A DNA stretch of 49,833 bases. Origin: Fidelibacterota bacterium. GTDB lineage: Bacteria > Pseudomonadota > Alphaproteobacteria > Rhodospirillales > Rhodospirillaceae. A program made the translations under genes and the position numbers. The stretch spans positions 1 to 49,833 of the forward strand of contig CANJBL010000017.1 of NCBI GenBank assembly GCA_947472795.1, in the 5' to 3' direction. Positions within the stretch are counted from its first letter, which is position 1. The number at the start of each line of letters is the position of its first letter. The notes under the pieces were generated by a model, which worked only from the letters and a program-made list of their open reading frames with translations, was not told where the DNA came from and searched no databases. Below are positions 17,325 through 26,329 of the stretch, piece by piece.

Positions 17325-18296
17325 ATGGCCGTTTACACCGAAGTCTCCGATGACGATCTCAAGGCTCTCGCCTCCGCTTACGATTTCGGCGAGATCGTGA
17401 GCTGCAAGGGCATTGCGGAGGGTGTTGAGAATTCCAACTACATGCTCCAGACGACAAAAGGCCCCTACATCCTCACGCTCTACGAAAAGCGCGTGAACCC
17501 GGATGAACTGCCCTTCTTCCTTGGTCTCATGGAACATCTGGCCCGGGCGGGCGTGCAGTGCCCCGTGCCGCTGAAAGGCCGTGACGGCAATGCGCTGCGC
17601 ACGCTCTGCGGCCGGCCCGCGGCGATCGTCAGCTTCCTCACAGGCATATGGCCGCGCCGCATCACCATCGATCACTGCGCGGGGCTTGGACCCGCACTCG
17701 CCGGCCTGCACGCTGCCGGGCGCTCGTTCAACATGACCCGCGCCAACAATCTTTCACTTGCTGGCTGGCGCGATCTTTTCAGCCGTACTGGTGCGGCCGC
17801 CGAGAACATCGAGCGCGGCCTCTCCGTGCTCATCAGCGATGAACTTACGGCGCTCGGCAAGGCATGGCCCAATGGCGCGTCTGATCTGCCCGCCGGTGTG
17901 ATCCATGCCGATCTTTTCCCCGACAACGTCTTTTTCCTCGACGGCAAATGCTCGGGCCTCATCGACTTCTATTTCGCCTGCAATGATTTCCTCGCCTACG
18001 ACATCGCCATTTGTCTCAATGCTTGGTGTTTCGAGCCCGGCGGTGATTTCAACATCACCAAGGCCAATCGCCTGCTGGCGGGTTACGAGACCGTGCGTCC
18101 GCTGACGCCGGCGGAGAAAAACAGCTTGCCCTTGCTGGCCCGCGGCGCCGCCATGCGCTTCTTCCTGACGCGTCTTTATGACTGGGTGAACACGCCGCCT
18201 GGCGCCATGGTGCGCCCCAAGGACCCCCGCGAATACCTGCACAAGCTGAACTTCCACCGCGGTGTCTCTGGCATCGCCGCCTACGGGCTGTCCTAA
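17325..18296 (+). CDS. thrB: Homoserine kinase, ThrB type II (APH-like fold)
   Basis: This enzyme phosphorylates homoserine for threonine synthesis and belongs to the aminoglycoside-phosphotransferase-like ThrB of alphaproteobacteria and pseudomonads rather than the GHMP type. It begins [22 protein letters not shown], with [10 protein letters not shown] in the ATP-binding lobe, the catalytic loop [13 protein letters not shown] and the metal-binding [11 protein letters not shown]. Length (323) is normal. It sits between ispH and rnhA with almost no spacing. The next enzyme, thrC, is in the same window at 20770-22164. Confidence 0.95.
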   Translation: MAVYTEVSDDDLKALASAYDFGEIVSCKGIAEGVENSNYMLQTTKGPYILTLYEKRVNPDELPFFLGLMEHLARAGVQCPVPLKGRDGNALRTLCGRPAAIVSFLTGIWPRRITIDHCAGLGPALAGLHAAGRSFNMTRANNLSLAGWRDLFSRTGAAAENIERGLSVLISDELTALGKAWPNGASDLPAGVIHADLFPDNVFFLDGKCSGLIDFYFACNDFLAYDIAICLNAWCFEPGGDFNITKANRLLAGYETVRPLTPAEKNSLPLLARGAAMRFFLTRLYDWVNTPPGAMVRPKDPREYLHKLNFHRGVSGIAAYGLS

Positions 18297-18300
18297 AACC

Positions 18301-18762
18301 ATGGAGCAGACCGGCGAAGTGGTGGAGATTTTTGCCGACGGCGCTTGCCTCGGCAATCCCGGCCCTGGCGGCTGGGCCGCCCTCCTGCGTTTCAAAGGCA
18401 GCGAGAAAGAAGTCAGCGGCGGCGAAGGTCACACCACCAATAACCGCATGGAACTCATGGCAGTCATCGAAGGGCTGAAGGCTCTGACACGCGGGTGCAG
18501 CGTTGCCGTCACCACCGACAGCCAGTATGTGCAGAAGGGTATCACCCAGTGGATTCACGGCTGGAAGAAACGCGGGTGGCGTACCGCCGACAAAAAACCC
18601 GTCAGCAATCAAGACCTCTGGCAAATGCTGGATGAAGCCCGCCTCGCCCATGATGTGTCGTGGCATTGGGTGAAGGGCCACGCCGGGCATGTCGAAAATG
18701 AGCGCGTCGATGTGCTGGCCCGCGCGGAAGCCGAAAAGTTTCGAGACGCCCACAAAAAATAG
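18301..18762 (+). CDS. rnhA: Ribonuclease HI
   Basis: RNase HI cuts the RNA strand of RNA-DNA hybrids. The start is ATG 18301, four bases after the thrB stop, giving 153 residues. The metal-binding carboxylates are Asp13 (FADGA), Glu51 (NRMEL), Asp73 (TTDSQY) and Asp137 (NERVD). The handle region [21 protein letters not shown] and the VKGHAGH loop are intact. Confidence 0.97.
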   Translation: MEQTGEVVEIFADGACLGNPGPGGWAALLRFKGSEKEVSGGEGHTTNNRMELMAVIEGLKALTRGCSVAVTTDSQYVQKGITQWIHGWKKRGWRTADKKPVSNQDLWQMLDEARLAHDVSWHWVKGHAGHVENERVDVLARAEAEKFRDAHKK

Positions 18763-18843
18763 TGCAAATTTAGCAGCCACGATTGTGGCGGCGCGCGGTT
18801 TTCAAGTCTTGTTTTCAAACTAGTGACGGCCCATCCTTAGGCT

Positions 18844-19437
18844 ATGTCAGCTTCTTACAAACGCTCCTCCGACACCGACGGCGGCTATCTCACCGGCCAA
18901 CTTCTCGTCGCCATGCCGAGCATGACCGACCCGCGCTTCGAACGCGCGGTTATCTATATGTGCGTGCATTCGCTGAAGGGTGTTATGGGCCTCATCGTCA
19001 ACAAGCCCATGCCCGACGTCCGGTTTGGCGACATCCTGCAGAATTTGAACATCGAACCCAAGTCCACACTTTGCTCCGAGATCCGCGTGCATCGCGGTGG
19101 CCCGGTGCAGATGCAACTCGGCTTCATCCTTCACTCAGGTGATTATCAGCAACCGGGCACGCTGGTTGTCGACAGCGAGATCAGCCTCAGCACCACCACC
19201 GAAGTCTTGAAGGCCATCGCCGAGGGCACGGGACCCGAGCGCAATCTCATGGCTCTGGGCTACGCCGGCTGGGACTACGAACAGCTCGACGACGAGATCA
19301 AGCGCAATGCCTGGCTCAACGTGCCGGCGGACCCCGATATTCTCTTCTCCACCGATTACGAGACCAAGTGGAATCGCGCGCTGGGCAAGCTCGGCATCAG
19401 CCCGCACATGCTGTCCTCGGAAGCGGGGCACGCCTAG
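18844..19437 (+). CDS. YqgE/AlgH family protein (UPF0301)
   Basis: This matches the YqgE/AlgH family in full: GYLTGQLLVAMPSMTDPRFERAVIYMCVHS at the N-terminus, GLIVNKPMPDVRFGDIL, VHRGGPVQMQLGFILHS, and FALGYAGW-like LMALGYAGWDYEQLDDE. The family is widespread and its biochemical role is not settled. Its TAG stop lies in the CTAG that opens an intergenic palindrome. Confidence 0.93.
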   Translation: MSASYKRSSDTDGGYLTGQLLVAMPSMTDPRFERAVIYMCVHSLKGVMGLIVNKPMPDVRFGDILQNLNIEPKSTLCSEIRVHRGGPVQMQLGFILHSGDYQQPGTLVVDSEISLSTTTEVLKAIAEGTGPERNLMALGYAGWDYEQLDDEIKRNAWLNVPADPDILFSTDYETKWNRALGKLGISPHMLSSEAGHA

Positions 19438-19480
19438 AGCATTTTTAGGTGAAGCGACTTCGCTTCACCGCCAAAATGCG
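19434..19480 (+). repeat. CTAGAGCATTTT-type palindromic repeat, copy 1
   Basis: A nested palindrome: outer stem GCATTTT/AAAATGC (19439-19445 with 19473-19479) and inner perfect stem GGTGAAGCG/CGCTTCACC with a 4-base loop. It lies between the convergent yqgE and M16 genes and may act as a two-way terminator. A second copy is at 27681-27730. Confidence 0.75.
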
Positions 19481-19513
19481 ACCCAATTTGAATCTAATTC
19501 CGCGATCTGCTTA

Positions 19514-20761
19514 TTAATTTAAAAGGCTCTGAAGCCCATCGAGGCTTTTGCCTTCGCCCAGCGCCGCCAACGTCGGCTTGCCGGAGAAGATGCGTTGCGC
19601 CACGCGGCAGATGCCGTCGGCATTCACGGCGTCCACCTTGGCGATGATCTCGGCCACTGTTAAGGGCCTGCCATAGACCATGATCTGGCGCGCACTCTGC
19701 GCGCAGCGGCTGCCGGGACTTTCCAGCGACATGAGCAGGCCCGCTTTGATCTGCGCGCGGGCCCGCTTCACTTCGTCCTCGGAGACTTTGGCTTGCACCT
19801 TCTCGATCTCGGCGCGCAAGACCGGCACCAGTTTCTGCACATCGCTCTGGCCTGTGCCCATGTAGATGGAGAACAGGCCGGTATCGGAAAAAGATTGTGA
19901 GGTGGAGAACACGGAATAAGCCAGTCCGCGCTTCTCCCTGATCTCCTGGAACAGGCGCGAGGACATACCCTCCCCCAGCAGTGTGGACAGCGCACCCAGA
20001 TTATAGAAATCCGGATCGCCATGCGGCAGGCCGCCGAAGCCCAGCACCACGTGAATCTGTTCCAAATCGCGTTCCTGGCGGAAGTCACCACCCTGATAAC
20101 GCCCCGCCACTTCGCTCACGGCCGAACGCCGCGGCAAGTTGCCAAAGGCATTCTCGATCAGCCGCACGAAAGCACCGTGGTCCACCGCCCCCGAAGCGGA
20201 CGCCACCATGTTGTCGGCGGCGTAGTTGCTGGACATGTAGGTGCGCAGGCGCTGCGAAGTCACGCCGCGCACCAAATCCTCGCGGCCCAGCACCGGCCAA
20301 CCCATGGGCTGCTCGGGGAACGCCGCCGCCTGGAAGTGATCGAAGATGATGTCGTCGGGCGTGTCGTCGGCCTGGTTGATCTCCTGCACCACAACATGCT
20401 GCTCGCGCGCCAGCTCTTCCTCGTCCATGGTCGAGTTGAGCAGGATGTCGGCCAGGATATCGACCGCGAGACCCAAATCTTCTTTCAACATCTTGGCGTA
20501 ATAGGCGGTGTGGTCGCGGCTGGTGTAGGCGTTGAGCTGCCCGCCAACATTATCCATCTCTTCGGCGATCAGTTGTGCTGTACGCCGCTGGGTGCCCTTG
20601 AAGGCCATGTGCTCGAGAAGGTGTGAGATGCCGTTGACATCCGCCGTCTCGTGGCGTGTGCCGGCCGCCACCCAAATACCAACCGCAACTGTCTCAACAG
20701 AGTCCATCGTGTCGGTAACGACGCGCAGACCGTTGGCAAGTGTGGTGACTTGGACTGACAT
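19514..20761 (-). CDS. M16 family zinc peptidase (processing peptidase-like)
   Basis: A 415-residue peptidase of the pitrilysin/mitochondrial processing peptidase class. The inverted zinc motif HLLEH (His47, Glu50, His51) and the downstream ligand Glu127 (VVVQEIN) are intact, as is the GGQLNAYTSRDHTAYY segment. The C-terminal non-catalytic half has the R/Y-rich EIREKRGLAYSVFS motif. The substrate is unknown. It follows thrC after 8 bases, an arrangement common in alphaproteobacteria, so the two are probably co-transcribed. Confidence 0.93.
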   Translation of the reverse strand: MSVQVTTLANGLRVVTDTMDSVETVAVGIWVAAGTRHETADVNGISHLLEHMAFKGTQRRTAQLIAEEMDNVGGQLNAYTSRDHTAYYAKMLKEDLGLAVDILADILLNSTMDEEELAREQHVVVQEINQADDTPDDIIFDHFQAAAFPEQPMGWPVLGREDLVRGVTSQRLRTYMSSNYAADNMVASASGAVDHGAFVRLIENAFGNLPRRSAVSEVAGRYQGGDFRQERDLEQIHVVLGFGGLPHGDPDFYNLGALSTLLGEGMSSRLFQEIREKRGLAYSVFSTSQSFSDTGLFSIYMGTGQSDVQKLVPVLRAEIEKVQAKVSEDEVKRARAQIKAGLLMSLESPGSRCAQSARQIMVYGRPLTVAEIIAKVDAVNADGICRVAQRIFSGKPTLAALGEGKSLDGLQSLLN

Positions 20762-20769
20762 ATATTCCT

Positions 20770-22164
20770 TTAACGACGGGCGTGCTGGCGGACGAATGCT
20801 TTAACTTCACTTAGGTCGTTATTCAGCGTTGTAAAGCGCTCCTTGCGGTCGAACAGGTCCGTCAGCGCCTGTGGCAACGGCGGATAAATGCCCGTCGCCG
20901 CTTCCACCGCCGCCGGGAACTTGGCGGGGTGCGCGGTGGCCAGCGTCAGGCGCGGAATGCCGCGGTCCAGCCCCGCATGACGGCCTGCGTAAACGCCGAC
21001 GGCCGTATGCGGATCGATCAGCTCGCCCGTCTCGCGATAAATCTCACTGATCACCCGCGTCGTGCCTTTGTCGTCCAGGCGCTGCCCGGCGAAATGCTTC
21101 AGCATCTCGCGGTGCGCCGCTTCGGGTACCGCGTAACCGTTGCTCTGCTTGAACTGATCCATGAGGCGGCTGACGGCAGCACCATCGCGTCCCATGCTCT
21201 CGAATAACAACCGCTCAAAGTTCGAGGATACCTGAATGTCCATGGAGGGGCTCAAGGTCGGCACCACGCCGGACATGGTCATGGCCCCGGTCTCGAAATA
21301 GCGTGTCAGGATGTCGTTGCTGTTGGAGCCGACGATAAACTTCGCCACCGGTAGGCCCATGCGTTGCGCCACGAAACCGGCGAACACATTGCCGAAGTTT
21401 CCTGTGGGCACCGAGAAGGCGACAGCCCGTTGCGGCGCGCCCACGTGCACGCCCGCCCAGAAGTAATAAACCACCTGGGCCATGATGCGCGCCCAGTTGA
21501 TCGAGTTCACGGCCGACAGACGTATGTCGTTGCGGAAAGCTTCGTCGGCGAACATGGCTTTCACCATATCCTGGCAATCATCGAAAGTGCCGCGTACGGC
21601 AATGTTGTGCACGTTGGCCGCATCTACCGTCGTCATCTGGCGGCGCTGCACGTCCGAGGTGCGGCCCTCTGGATGCAGGATGAAAATATCCACGGCATCT
21701 TTGTTCTTGGTGGCCTCGATGGCCGCCGAGCCCGTATCGCCCGACGTCGCGCCGACGATGGTGATGCGTGCTCCCCTGGCCTTCAGCACCCTGTCGAACA
21801 TCAGGCCCACAGCCTGGAGGGCGTAGTCCTTGAAGGCCAGCGTCGGCCCATGGAACAGCTCCACCAGCCAATCGTTGGCCGCCAGCTGCTTCAGCGGCGC
21901 CACGGCGCTGTGCGTGAAGCCGGCGTAAGCTTGGCGGGTGAGCCCTTCCAGATCCTTGGCCAGCACCGAGCCTTCCACGAAGGGCGCCATGATGCGCGCG
22001 GCCAGCGCGGGGTAATCCAGCCCAGCGAAGCTCGCGATCTCCGTGGCCGAGAACTGGGGCCAAGTGGCGGGCAGATACAGGCCGCCATCGTTGGCCAGGC
22101 CTGAAAGCAGGACATCATCAAAGCCCAACTGTGGGGCGCGGGCGCGGGTACTGATGTAACGCAA
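20770..22164 (-). CDS. thrC: Threonine synthase
   Basis: ThrC converts O-phosphohomoserine to threonine with PLP. The PLP lysine is in GPTLAFKDYALQ and the phosphate-binding loop is VGATSGDTGSAAIEA; PTGNFGNVFAG and FIVGSNSNDILTRYF are also typical. The family N-terminus is (M)RYISTRARAPQLGFDDVLLSGLANDGGLY, so I start at TTG 22164, with GGAG about 12 bases upstream. The frame stays open to an ATG at 22254 that lies inside the neighbouring palindrome; translation from there would add 30 residues not expected in the family. Confidence 0.93.
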   Translation of the reverse strand: MRYISTRARAPQLGFDDVLLSGLANDGGLYLPATWPQFSATEIASFAGLDYPALAARIMAPFVEGSVLAKDLEGLTRQAYAGFTHSAVAPLKQLAANDWLVELFHGPTLAFKDYALQAVGLMFDRVLKARGARITIVGATSGDTGSAAIEATKNKDAVDIFILHPEGRTSDVQRRQMTTVDAANVHNIAVRGTFDDCQDMVKAMFADEAFRNDIRLSAVNSINWARIMAQVVYYFWAGVHVGAPQRAVAFSVPTGNFGNVFAGFVAQRMGLPVAKFIVGSNSNDILTRYFETGAMTMSGVVPTLSPSMDIQVSSNFERLLFESMGRDGAAVSRLMDQFKQSNGYAVPEAAHREMLKHFAGQRLDDKGTTRVISEIYRETGELIDPHTAVGVYAGRHAGLDRGIPRLTLATAHPAKFPAAVEAATGIYPPLPQALTDLFDRKERFTTLNNDLSEVKAFVRQHARR

Positions 22165-22210
22165 GGGACTCGAAGGCTCCGGGAGGCCAATGGTCGGAAG
22201 GCGGCGGATA

Positions 22211-22289
22211 CTAGTACCGCCGATTAGAAGTTCCAGCACTGAATGTTTCGACATGCACGTCAGGAACTTCTGACCGAAAGCGGTACTAG
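22211..22289 (+). repeat. CTAG-ended nested palindrome A (thrC upstream)
   Basis: Outer perfect 10-bp stem CTAGTACCGC/GCGGTACTAG, an asymmetric internal loop (6 and 9 bases), then an inner perfect 8-bp stem GAAGTTCC/GGAACTTC and a 28-base apical loop with its own small stem (TGT-TTCG-ACA). It lies in the leader of thrC. Same plan as palindromes B, C and D, with different arm sequences. Confidence 0.8.
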
Positions 22290-22300
22290 ATTCAAATACT

Positions 22301-22380
22301 TACTAGTGCTCTTTGGTTTCCGAAATGCGTCGTGCGGATATTTGCCGCGAATCATGCATTTCGGAAACCGGGCACTAGTA
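22301..22380 (+). repeat. CTAG-ended nested palindrome B
   Basis: Outer perfect 9-bp stem TACTAGTGC/GCACTAGTA, a short unpaired step, then an inner perfect 14-bp stem GGTTTCCGAAATGC/GCATTTCGGAAACC and a 27-base apical loop containing GCGG/CCGC. It starts 11 bases after palindrome A. Its left arm aligns with that of D over CTAG(T/C)G and CTTTG(G/A)TT. The remainder of the gap up to 22633 holds no gene that I can see. Confidence 0.8.
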
Positions 22381-22633
22381 CGGCAGCCCCACCACGCATC
22401 AACAGGCGCAGCAGCGGGTTAAGACGCGGAAAACCGCCATTTCTTACACGGCGTCCAGCAATCCTGTGGATAACCCGCTTCTTTTGCGACTCTTTTTTGA
22501 AATCTTAAGTTGCTGGTGACGAATCCCATTACATCCGCCGCGCGTATCGCTACCTTCCCGTCAGCATCGAAGATGCAGTGCAACAAGGCCTCCCGGATCA
22601 ATCAAGAGAGGGGGCCTGTTGGGGACCCTGACA

Positions 22634-24103
22634 ATGAACCAAGTCACCGTGCCGATCGCGCCCAGCAGCCGTGGCCTAGACCTCTCCACCTCCAGCATCA
22701 TGGGGCGGATGCGTTATGCGGGCGCGCTCGACATCGCCTTTCAGCCCATCGTCGATATCCACACGGGCCGCGTCTTCGGCTTCGAGGCCCTGACCCGCAA
22801 CGTGGAGTCTCTGGGCTTCACCTCGCCCACGGAATTCTTCGACCGCTGCCACGACGACGGCCAGTTGGAAGCGGTGGAGGAATATGTCCTCACCCAGGCC
22901 TTCGACAAATTTGTCCGCATCGAGGGTCATAAGAACTTAAAGCTCTTCGTGAACCTGGACAGCCGCAACATCGTGGCGGGACCAAAGACCGGGCGCGTCA
23001 TCGCAGCCTTGCGCGACCGTTACGAACTCACCAACGCCAACCTCGCTCTAGAAGTCTCCGAGCGCCACGAACTGAGCGAGAACGCCGGCTTGCCCGCGCT
23101 GCTCGCGTTGCGCCGCCAGTTCGGCAGTTTGACATTGGATGACTTCGGCTCAGGCCACGCCAATCTTCAGCTTTTCTATCATATGGAGCCGTCGATACTG
23201 AAACTCGACCGCTTCATCATCTCCTCCATCGGTTCAGATCCGAAAAAGGTCGTGTTCCTGCAGTACATCGTCCGCATGGCGCACCTCCTGGGCAGCCTCG
23301 TCGTGGCCGAAGGCGTAGAAACGCCGCAGGAATACTACGTCTGCCGCGAGCTGGGCTGCGATCTGGTGCAAGGCTATGCGGTGGCGCGTCCCACCACGGC
23401 CTTGACCGAGCTCGAGCTCAGCTACGCCAACATCGCGAGCCTCAGGGGTCAGGACCGCCGCAAGGTCGAATCAGATGTCACGCTGATCATGGGGCAGCTC
23501 GACATGACCGATCCCATCCGCATCAACCAGGACATCATGGAAGTCTTCGAGCGCTTCAAGATCGAGCGCGAACGCACCTTCTTCCCGGTGGTGGATCAGG
23601 TGGGCTTTCCCGTGGGCCTCATCCACGAGCGCGACCTGAAGGTCATCATCTATTCCATGTATGGGCGCGAACTCTTGCGCAACCCTCGCCGCTCGGGGTC
23701 CACCACATTGGCGACTTTTGTAAAGCCCTGCTCCGTCGCCAACGTCAATGCGTCGCCCGAGAAGATCCTTGAGATATTCTCCGCGCAGCCCGAGTCCGAA
23801 GGCGTGCTGATCGTGCGTGAAAGTCAGTACGGCGGCTTTCTGCACGCGCGCTCGCTGCTGAAAATCATCAACGAAAAAAGCCTTCAGCTGGCCCGCGACC
23901 AGAATCCATTGACCAGGCTTCCCGGCAACATCCTGATCCAGGATTATCTCGCCGAGGCCGTTTCCGATGCGTCATCGGCATATCAGTTTGCCTATCTCGA
24001 TTTCGACTACTTCAAGCCGTTCAACGACAAGTTCGGTTTGTTGAGGCGACGTTTCGGTTATTTTCGAGGGCTGCGAGCTTGGCATGGGGGCACTATGCCC
24101 TGA
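22634..24103 (+). CDS. EAL-CBS protein with truncated GGDEF domain
   Basis: The N-terminal EAL domain (about 30-265) looks able to hydrolyse cyclic di-GMP: Glu51 in FGFEALTR, NLDSRN, EVSERHE, DDFGSGHANL, LKLDRF, AEGVE and VQGYAVARP are all present. Two CBS-like segments follow (about 285-410). A GGDEF domain begins at QNPLTRLPGN and reaches YLDFDYFKPFNDKFG, then the reading continues into unrelated sequence (LLRRRFGYFRGL) and stops. The GGDEF active-site motif is missing. In full-length relatives the GGDEF domain continues for another 100 or more residues, so the 3' part was probably lost in a rearrangement near 24035. Start is ATG 22634. It is flanked on both sides by CTAG-ended palindromes. 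Confidence 0.88.
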   Translation: MNQVTVPIAPSSRGLDLSTSSIMGRMRYAGALDIAFQPIVDIHTGRVFGFEALTRNVESLGFTSPTEFFDRCHDDGQLEAVEEYVLTQAFDKFVRIEGHKNLKLFVNLDSRNIVAGPKTGRVIAALRDRYELTNANLALEVSERHELSENAGLPALLALRRQFGSLTLDDFGSGHANLQLFYHMEPSILKLDRFIISSIGSDPKKVVFLQYIVRMAHLLGSLVVAEGVETPQEYYVCRELGCDLVQGYAVARPTTALTELELSYANIASLRGQDRRKVESDVTLIMGQLDMTDPIRINQDIMEVFERFKIERERTFFPVVDQVGFPVGLIHERDLKVIIYSMYGRELLRNPRRSGSTTLATFVKPCSVANVNASPEKILEIFSAQPESEGVLIVRESQYGGFLHARSLLKIINEKSLQLARDQNPLTRLPGNILIQDYLAEAVSDASSAYQFAYLDFDYFKPFNDKFGLLRRRFGYFRGLRAWHGGTMP

Positions 24104-24171
24104 CTCGGCAGGGGAGGACAACGAGGCCCCTTTTGTCTCCTAGGTGTGCCGCCAGCCCCCAAATCCCAACC

Positions 24172-24249
24172 CTAGTGGAGCCGATTTGACATTCGCCACG
24201 GGGGCGCCCCAAAACCTGGGCGCGAATGTCAAATCGTAAGCTCCACTAG
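24172..24249 (+). repeat. CTAG-ended nested palindrome C
   Basis: Outer perfect 9-bp stem CTAGTGGAG/CTCCACTAG, unpaired 2 and 5 bases, inner perfect 14-bp stem GATTTGACATTCGC/GCGAATGTCAAATC, and a 25-base apical loop with GGGCGCCC. Inner arm is close to that of D. It follows the broken end of the EAL gene; 24104-24171 shows no gene. Confidence 0.82.
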
Positions 24250-24261
24250 ATTTATAGATTT

Positions 24262-24336
24262 CTAGCGGTCCTTTGATTCGAACATTCGCAGCTAGCCCCC
24301 AGAACTGGTAGGCAAATGTTCGAATCGGACCGCTAG
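24262..24336 (+). repeat. CTAG-ended nested palindrome D
   Basis: Outer perfect 10-bp stem CTAGCGGTCC/GGACCGCTAG, inner 12-bp stem GATTCGAACATT/AATGTTCGAATC, and an apical loop with CCAG-AA-CTGG. It starts 12 bases after C. The right-hand CTAG supplies the stop codon of the convergent glycosyltransferase gene. Confidence 0.82.
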
Positions 24337-25355
24337 CGGGTGAGGCTCTCAAAAACTTCGCGGTACCGGTTCACAACGGTTTTTTCCGAAAATTCACGGG
24401 CGACGCGCACCTCGCCGCCCGCCATCAACCGCTTCCCCAAACCCTCATCCCGAATCACGGCATTCACCGCCGCCGCTAAAGCGCCCACGTCACCCACGGG
24501 CGCCTTCAGGCCATCGACACCGTCCTCGATGAGGAAATCCGGTCCCTGAGCCGCCGCCGCAATGACCGGGACACCATAAGTCCAGGCATTGACCACCACG
24601 TTTCCAAAGGGCTCATGGCGCGAAGGTACCAGGCACACGTCGGCCGCCCGCAGCAATGCGGCACGATCATCGCGCCATCCCAGAAAACGCACGCGGTTTT
24701 CCACCTTGAGGTCGGCAGCGAGGTTCTTGAGGTGCCGCTCCAAGGGTCCCTCGCCCGCGATCCACAAGTACGCACCCGGAATCGCCGGCAACGCTTTCAA
24801 AGCCACGTCGATTCCCTTGGCTTCGTGCAGGCGTGCGAGGATCAGCAGCACCTTGGCGTCCGCGGGTGTATCGAGTTCACCCCGCGCGATGGCCGGTTCC
24901 GCATCCGTGGGACAGAAATTGGGAATGTAGTGCACGTCGTTCGCAGACCAGCCTTCGCGGACGACGTAATCAACAATATCAGGCGTGTTGCAGATGAGCG
25001 TCTTGCAGCGACGATAATACTTGAGCCCGTAATATCCGCCGAGGCGCCCCACATTCACCCAAGGTCCCTTGGGCAAAATGCGACAAGCACGATTCATCCA
25101 GCCCATGATGATGTCGGGGTTCTCGGTTGCCGCCACCTTGCGCAGTTTCCAGGGCGTGACGAGATCGAGCGGCCCGCCAAAGACCATGGTGCTGACGCGC
25201 GCTCCCGCCGCGGACAACAAGGCCGCGCGCATGGGATAAGGTCTGATGACACATGCCTGGTCGACACCCGATCGCTGCAAAGCGCGCACGAGGTCCTCGT
25301 AGAACACCTCGGCGCCGCCATGTACGCCGCTGGCCATGACTTGAAGAACCCGCAC
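24333..25355 (-). CDS. GT4-family glycosyltransferase (GT-B fold)
   Basis: The N-terminal half shows MASGVHGGAEVFYEDLVRAL, the glycine-rich acceptor-side motif of GT4 enzymes. The C-terminal half shows ILARLHEAKGIDVALKAL, WIAGEGPLERHLKNLA, VRFLGWRDDRAALLRAADV and the nucleotide-sugar EX7E region SRHEPFGNVVVNAWTYGVP. Length (340) is normal. The enzyme probably builds LPS or another surface glycan on the cytoplasmic side; the sugar is unknown. It is divergent from the acyltransferase gene next door, an envelope gene. The stop codon lies in palindrome D. Confidence 0.92.
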   Translation of the reverse strand: MRVLQVMASGVHGGAEVFYEDLVRALQRSGVDQACVIRPYPMRAALLSAAGARVSTMVFGGPLDLVTPWKLRKVAATENPDIIMGWMNRACRILPKGPWVNVGRLGGYYGLKYYRRCKTLICNTPDIVDYVVREGWSANDVHYIPNFCPTDAEPAIARGELDTPADAKVLLILARLHEAKGIDVALKALPAIPGAYLWIAGEGPLERHLKNLAADLKVENRVRFLGWRDDRAALLRAADVCLVPSRHEPFGNVVVNAWTYGVPVIAAAAQGPDFLIEDGVDGLKAPVGDVGALAAAVNAVIRDEGLGKRLMAGGEVRVAREFSEKTVVNRYREVFESLTR

Positions 25356-25440
25356 GCTGATCGATCTTTCTTTCCGCTAAAACCTTGGTCCAGGCTATAA
25401 GCCACTGACGGATTACTCAACCGCCCGCTGACCCGACCTT

Positions 25441-26322
25441 ATGGATGATACTGCTCCGCCTGTGAAATTCCGCCACCGTTTCGAAGCGGCGGTCGCGCGC
25501 GTGCTGTTTGCCGTGCTGCGGAGCTTGTCTTTCGACGGCGCTTCGGGCTTCGGCGGCTGGCTGGGGCGGACCATCGGGCCCTGGACCGGCGCCCATCGCA
25601 CCGCCCAACGCAACCTTGCGCGTGCCATGCCCAAACTGTCGGAGAAAGAGCGCGCTGTCATCCTCAAAGGAGCCTGGGACAATTTCGGGCGCACCATGAT
25701 GGAGTATGCGGCTCTGCGTCAGCTTGCCCGTGAGCCCGCGCGCGTTATTGTTGAAGGAATTGAGCCTCTCGCCGCGCTGGCGGCGGAAGGTAAAGCCGTG
25801 GTGCTGTTCTGCGCTCATCTCGGCAACTGGGAGGTGATCCCGCAATCCCTCGCGCGCCTTTCCAAACCGCTCACCATTGTCTATCGCCCACCCAACAATC
25901 CGCTGGTCGACAAATTAATTGCGGATGTGCGCGCGCCTTACACCGCAGGCATGGCACCGAAGGGCCTTGCCGGCGCACGCCAGATGCTGAAGGCACTGAG
26001 CACCGGCGAGCACGTCATCATGGTCGTGGATCAGAAGATCAACACCGGCATGGAGATTCCCTTCTTCGGGCGCGGTGCGTTCACGGGCGACGCCGTGGCC
26101 CGCTTCGCCATGCGCTACAACTGCCCGGTGTTCCCCGTGCGCACCGAACGCCTGCCCGGCGGAAAATTCAAAGTGAGTATCGAGGAGCCCTGGACATTCC
26201 CAGCTTCAGGCACCGATGAGGAAGTGCGCGCCGCACTGACGCGCATCAACGCCCGCGTCGAGGATTGGGTGCGCGCCCATCCAGACCAATGGCTCTGGAT
26301 GCACAAGCGCTGGCCCGACTAA
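25441..26322 (+). CDS. LpxL/HtrB-type lysophospholipid acyltransferase
   Basis: Members add acyl chains to lipid A (or ornithine-type lipids). The catalytic HX4E motif is His126 to Glu131 in CAHLGNWE. Other markers are IVYRPPNNPLVDKLI, MVVDQKINTGMEIPFFGRGAFT, and PDQWLWMHKRW at the C-terminus. One N-terminal hydrophobic stretch is likely membrane-bound. Length (293) is normal. Which acyl transfer it performs cannot be told from sequence alone. Confidence 0.92.
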   Translation: MDDTAPPVKFRHRFEAAVARVLFAVLRSLSFDGASGFGGWLGRTIGPWTGAHRTAQRNLARAMPKLSEKERAVILKGAWDNFGRTMMEYAALRQLAREPARVIVEGIEPLAALAAEGKAVVLFCAHLGNWEVIPQSLARLSKPLTIVYRPPNNPLVDKLIADVRAPYTAGMAPKGLAGARQMLKALSTGEHVIMVVDQKINTGMEIPFFGRGAFTGDAVARFAMRYNCPVFPVRTERLPGGKFKVSIEEPWTFPASGTDEEVRAALTRINARVEDWVRAHPDQWLWMHKRWPD

Positions 26323-26329
26323 CTCGCTT

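Noticed and set aside
22165-22254. Upstream extension of ThrC to an ATG inside palindrome A
   Set aside because: Family proteins begin at the RYISTR segment; the extension encodes part of the palindrome.
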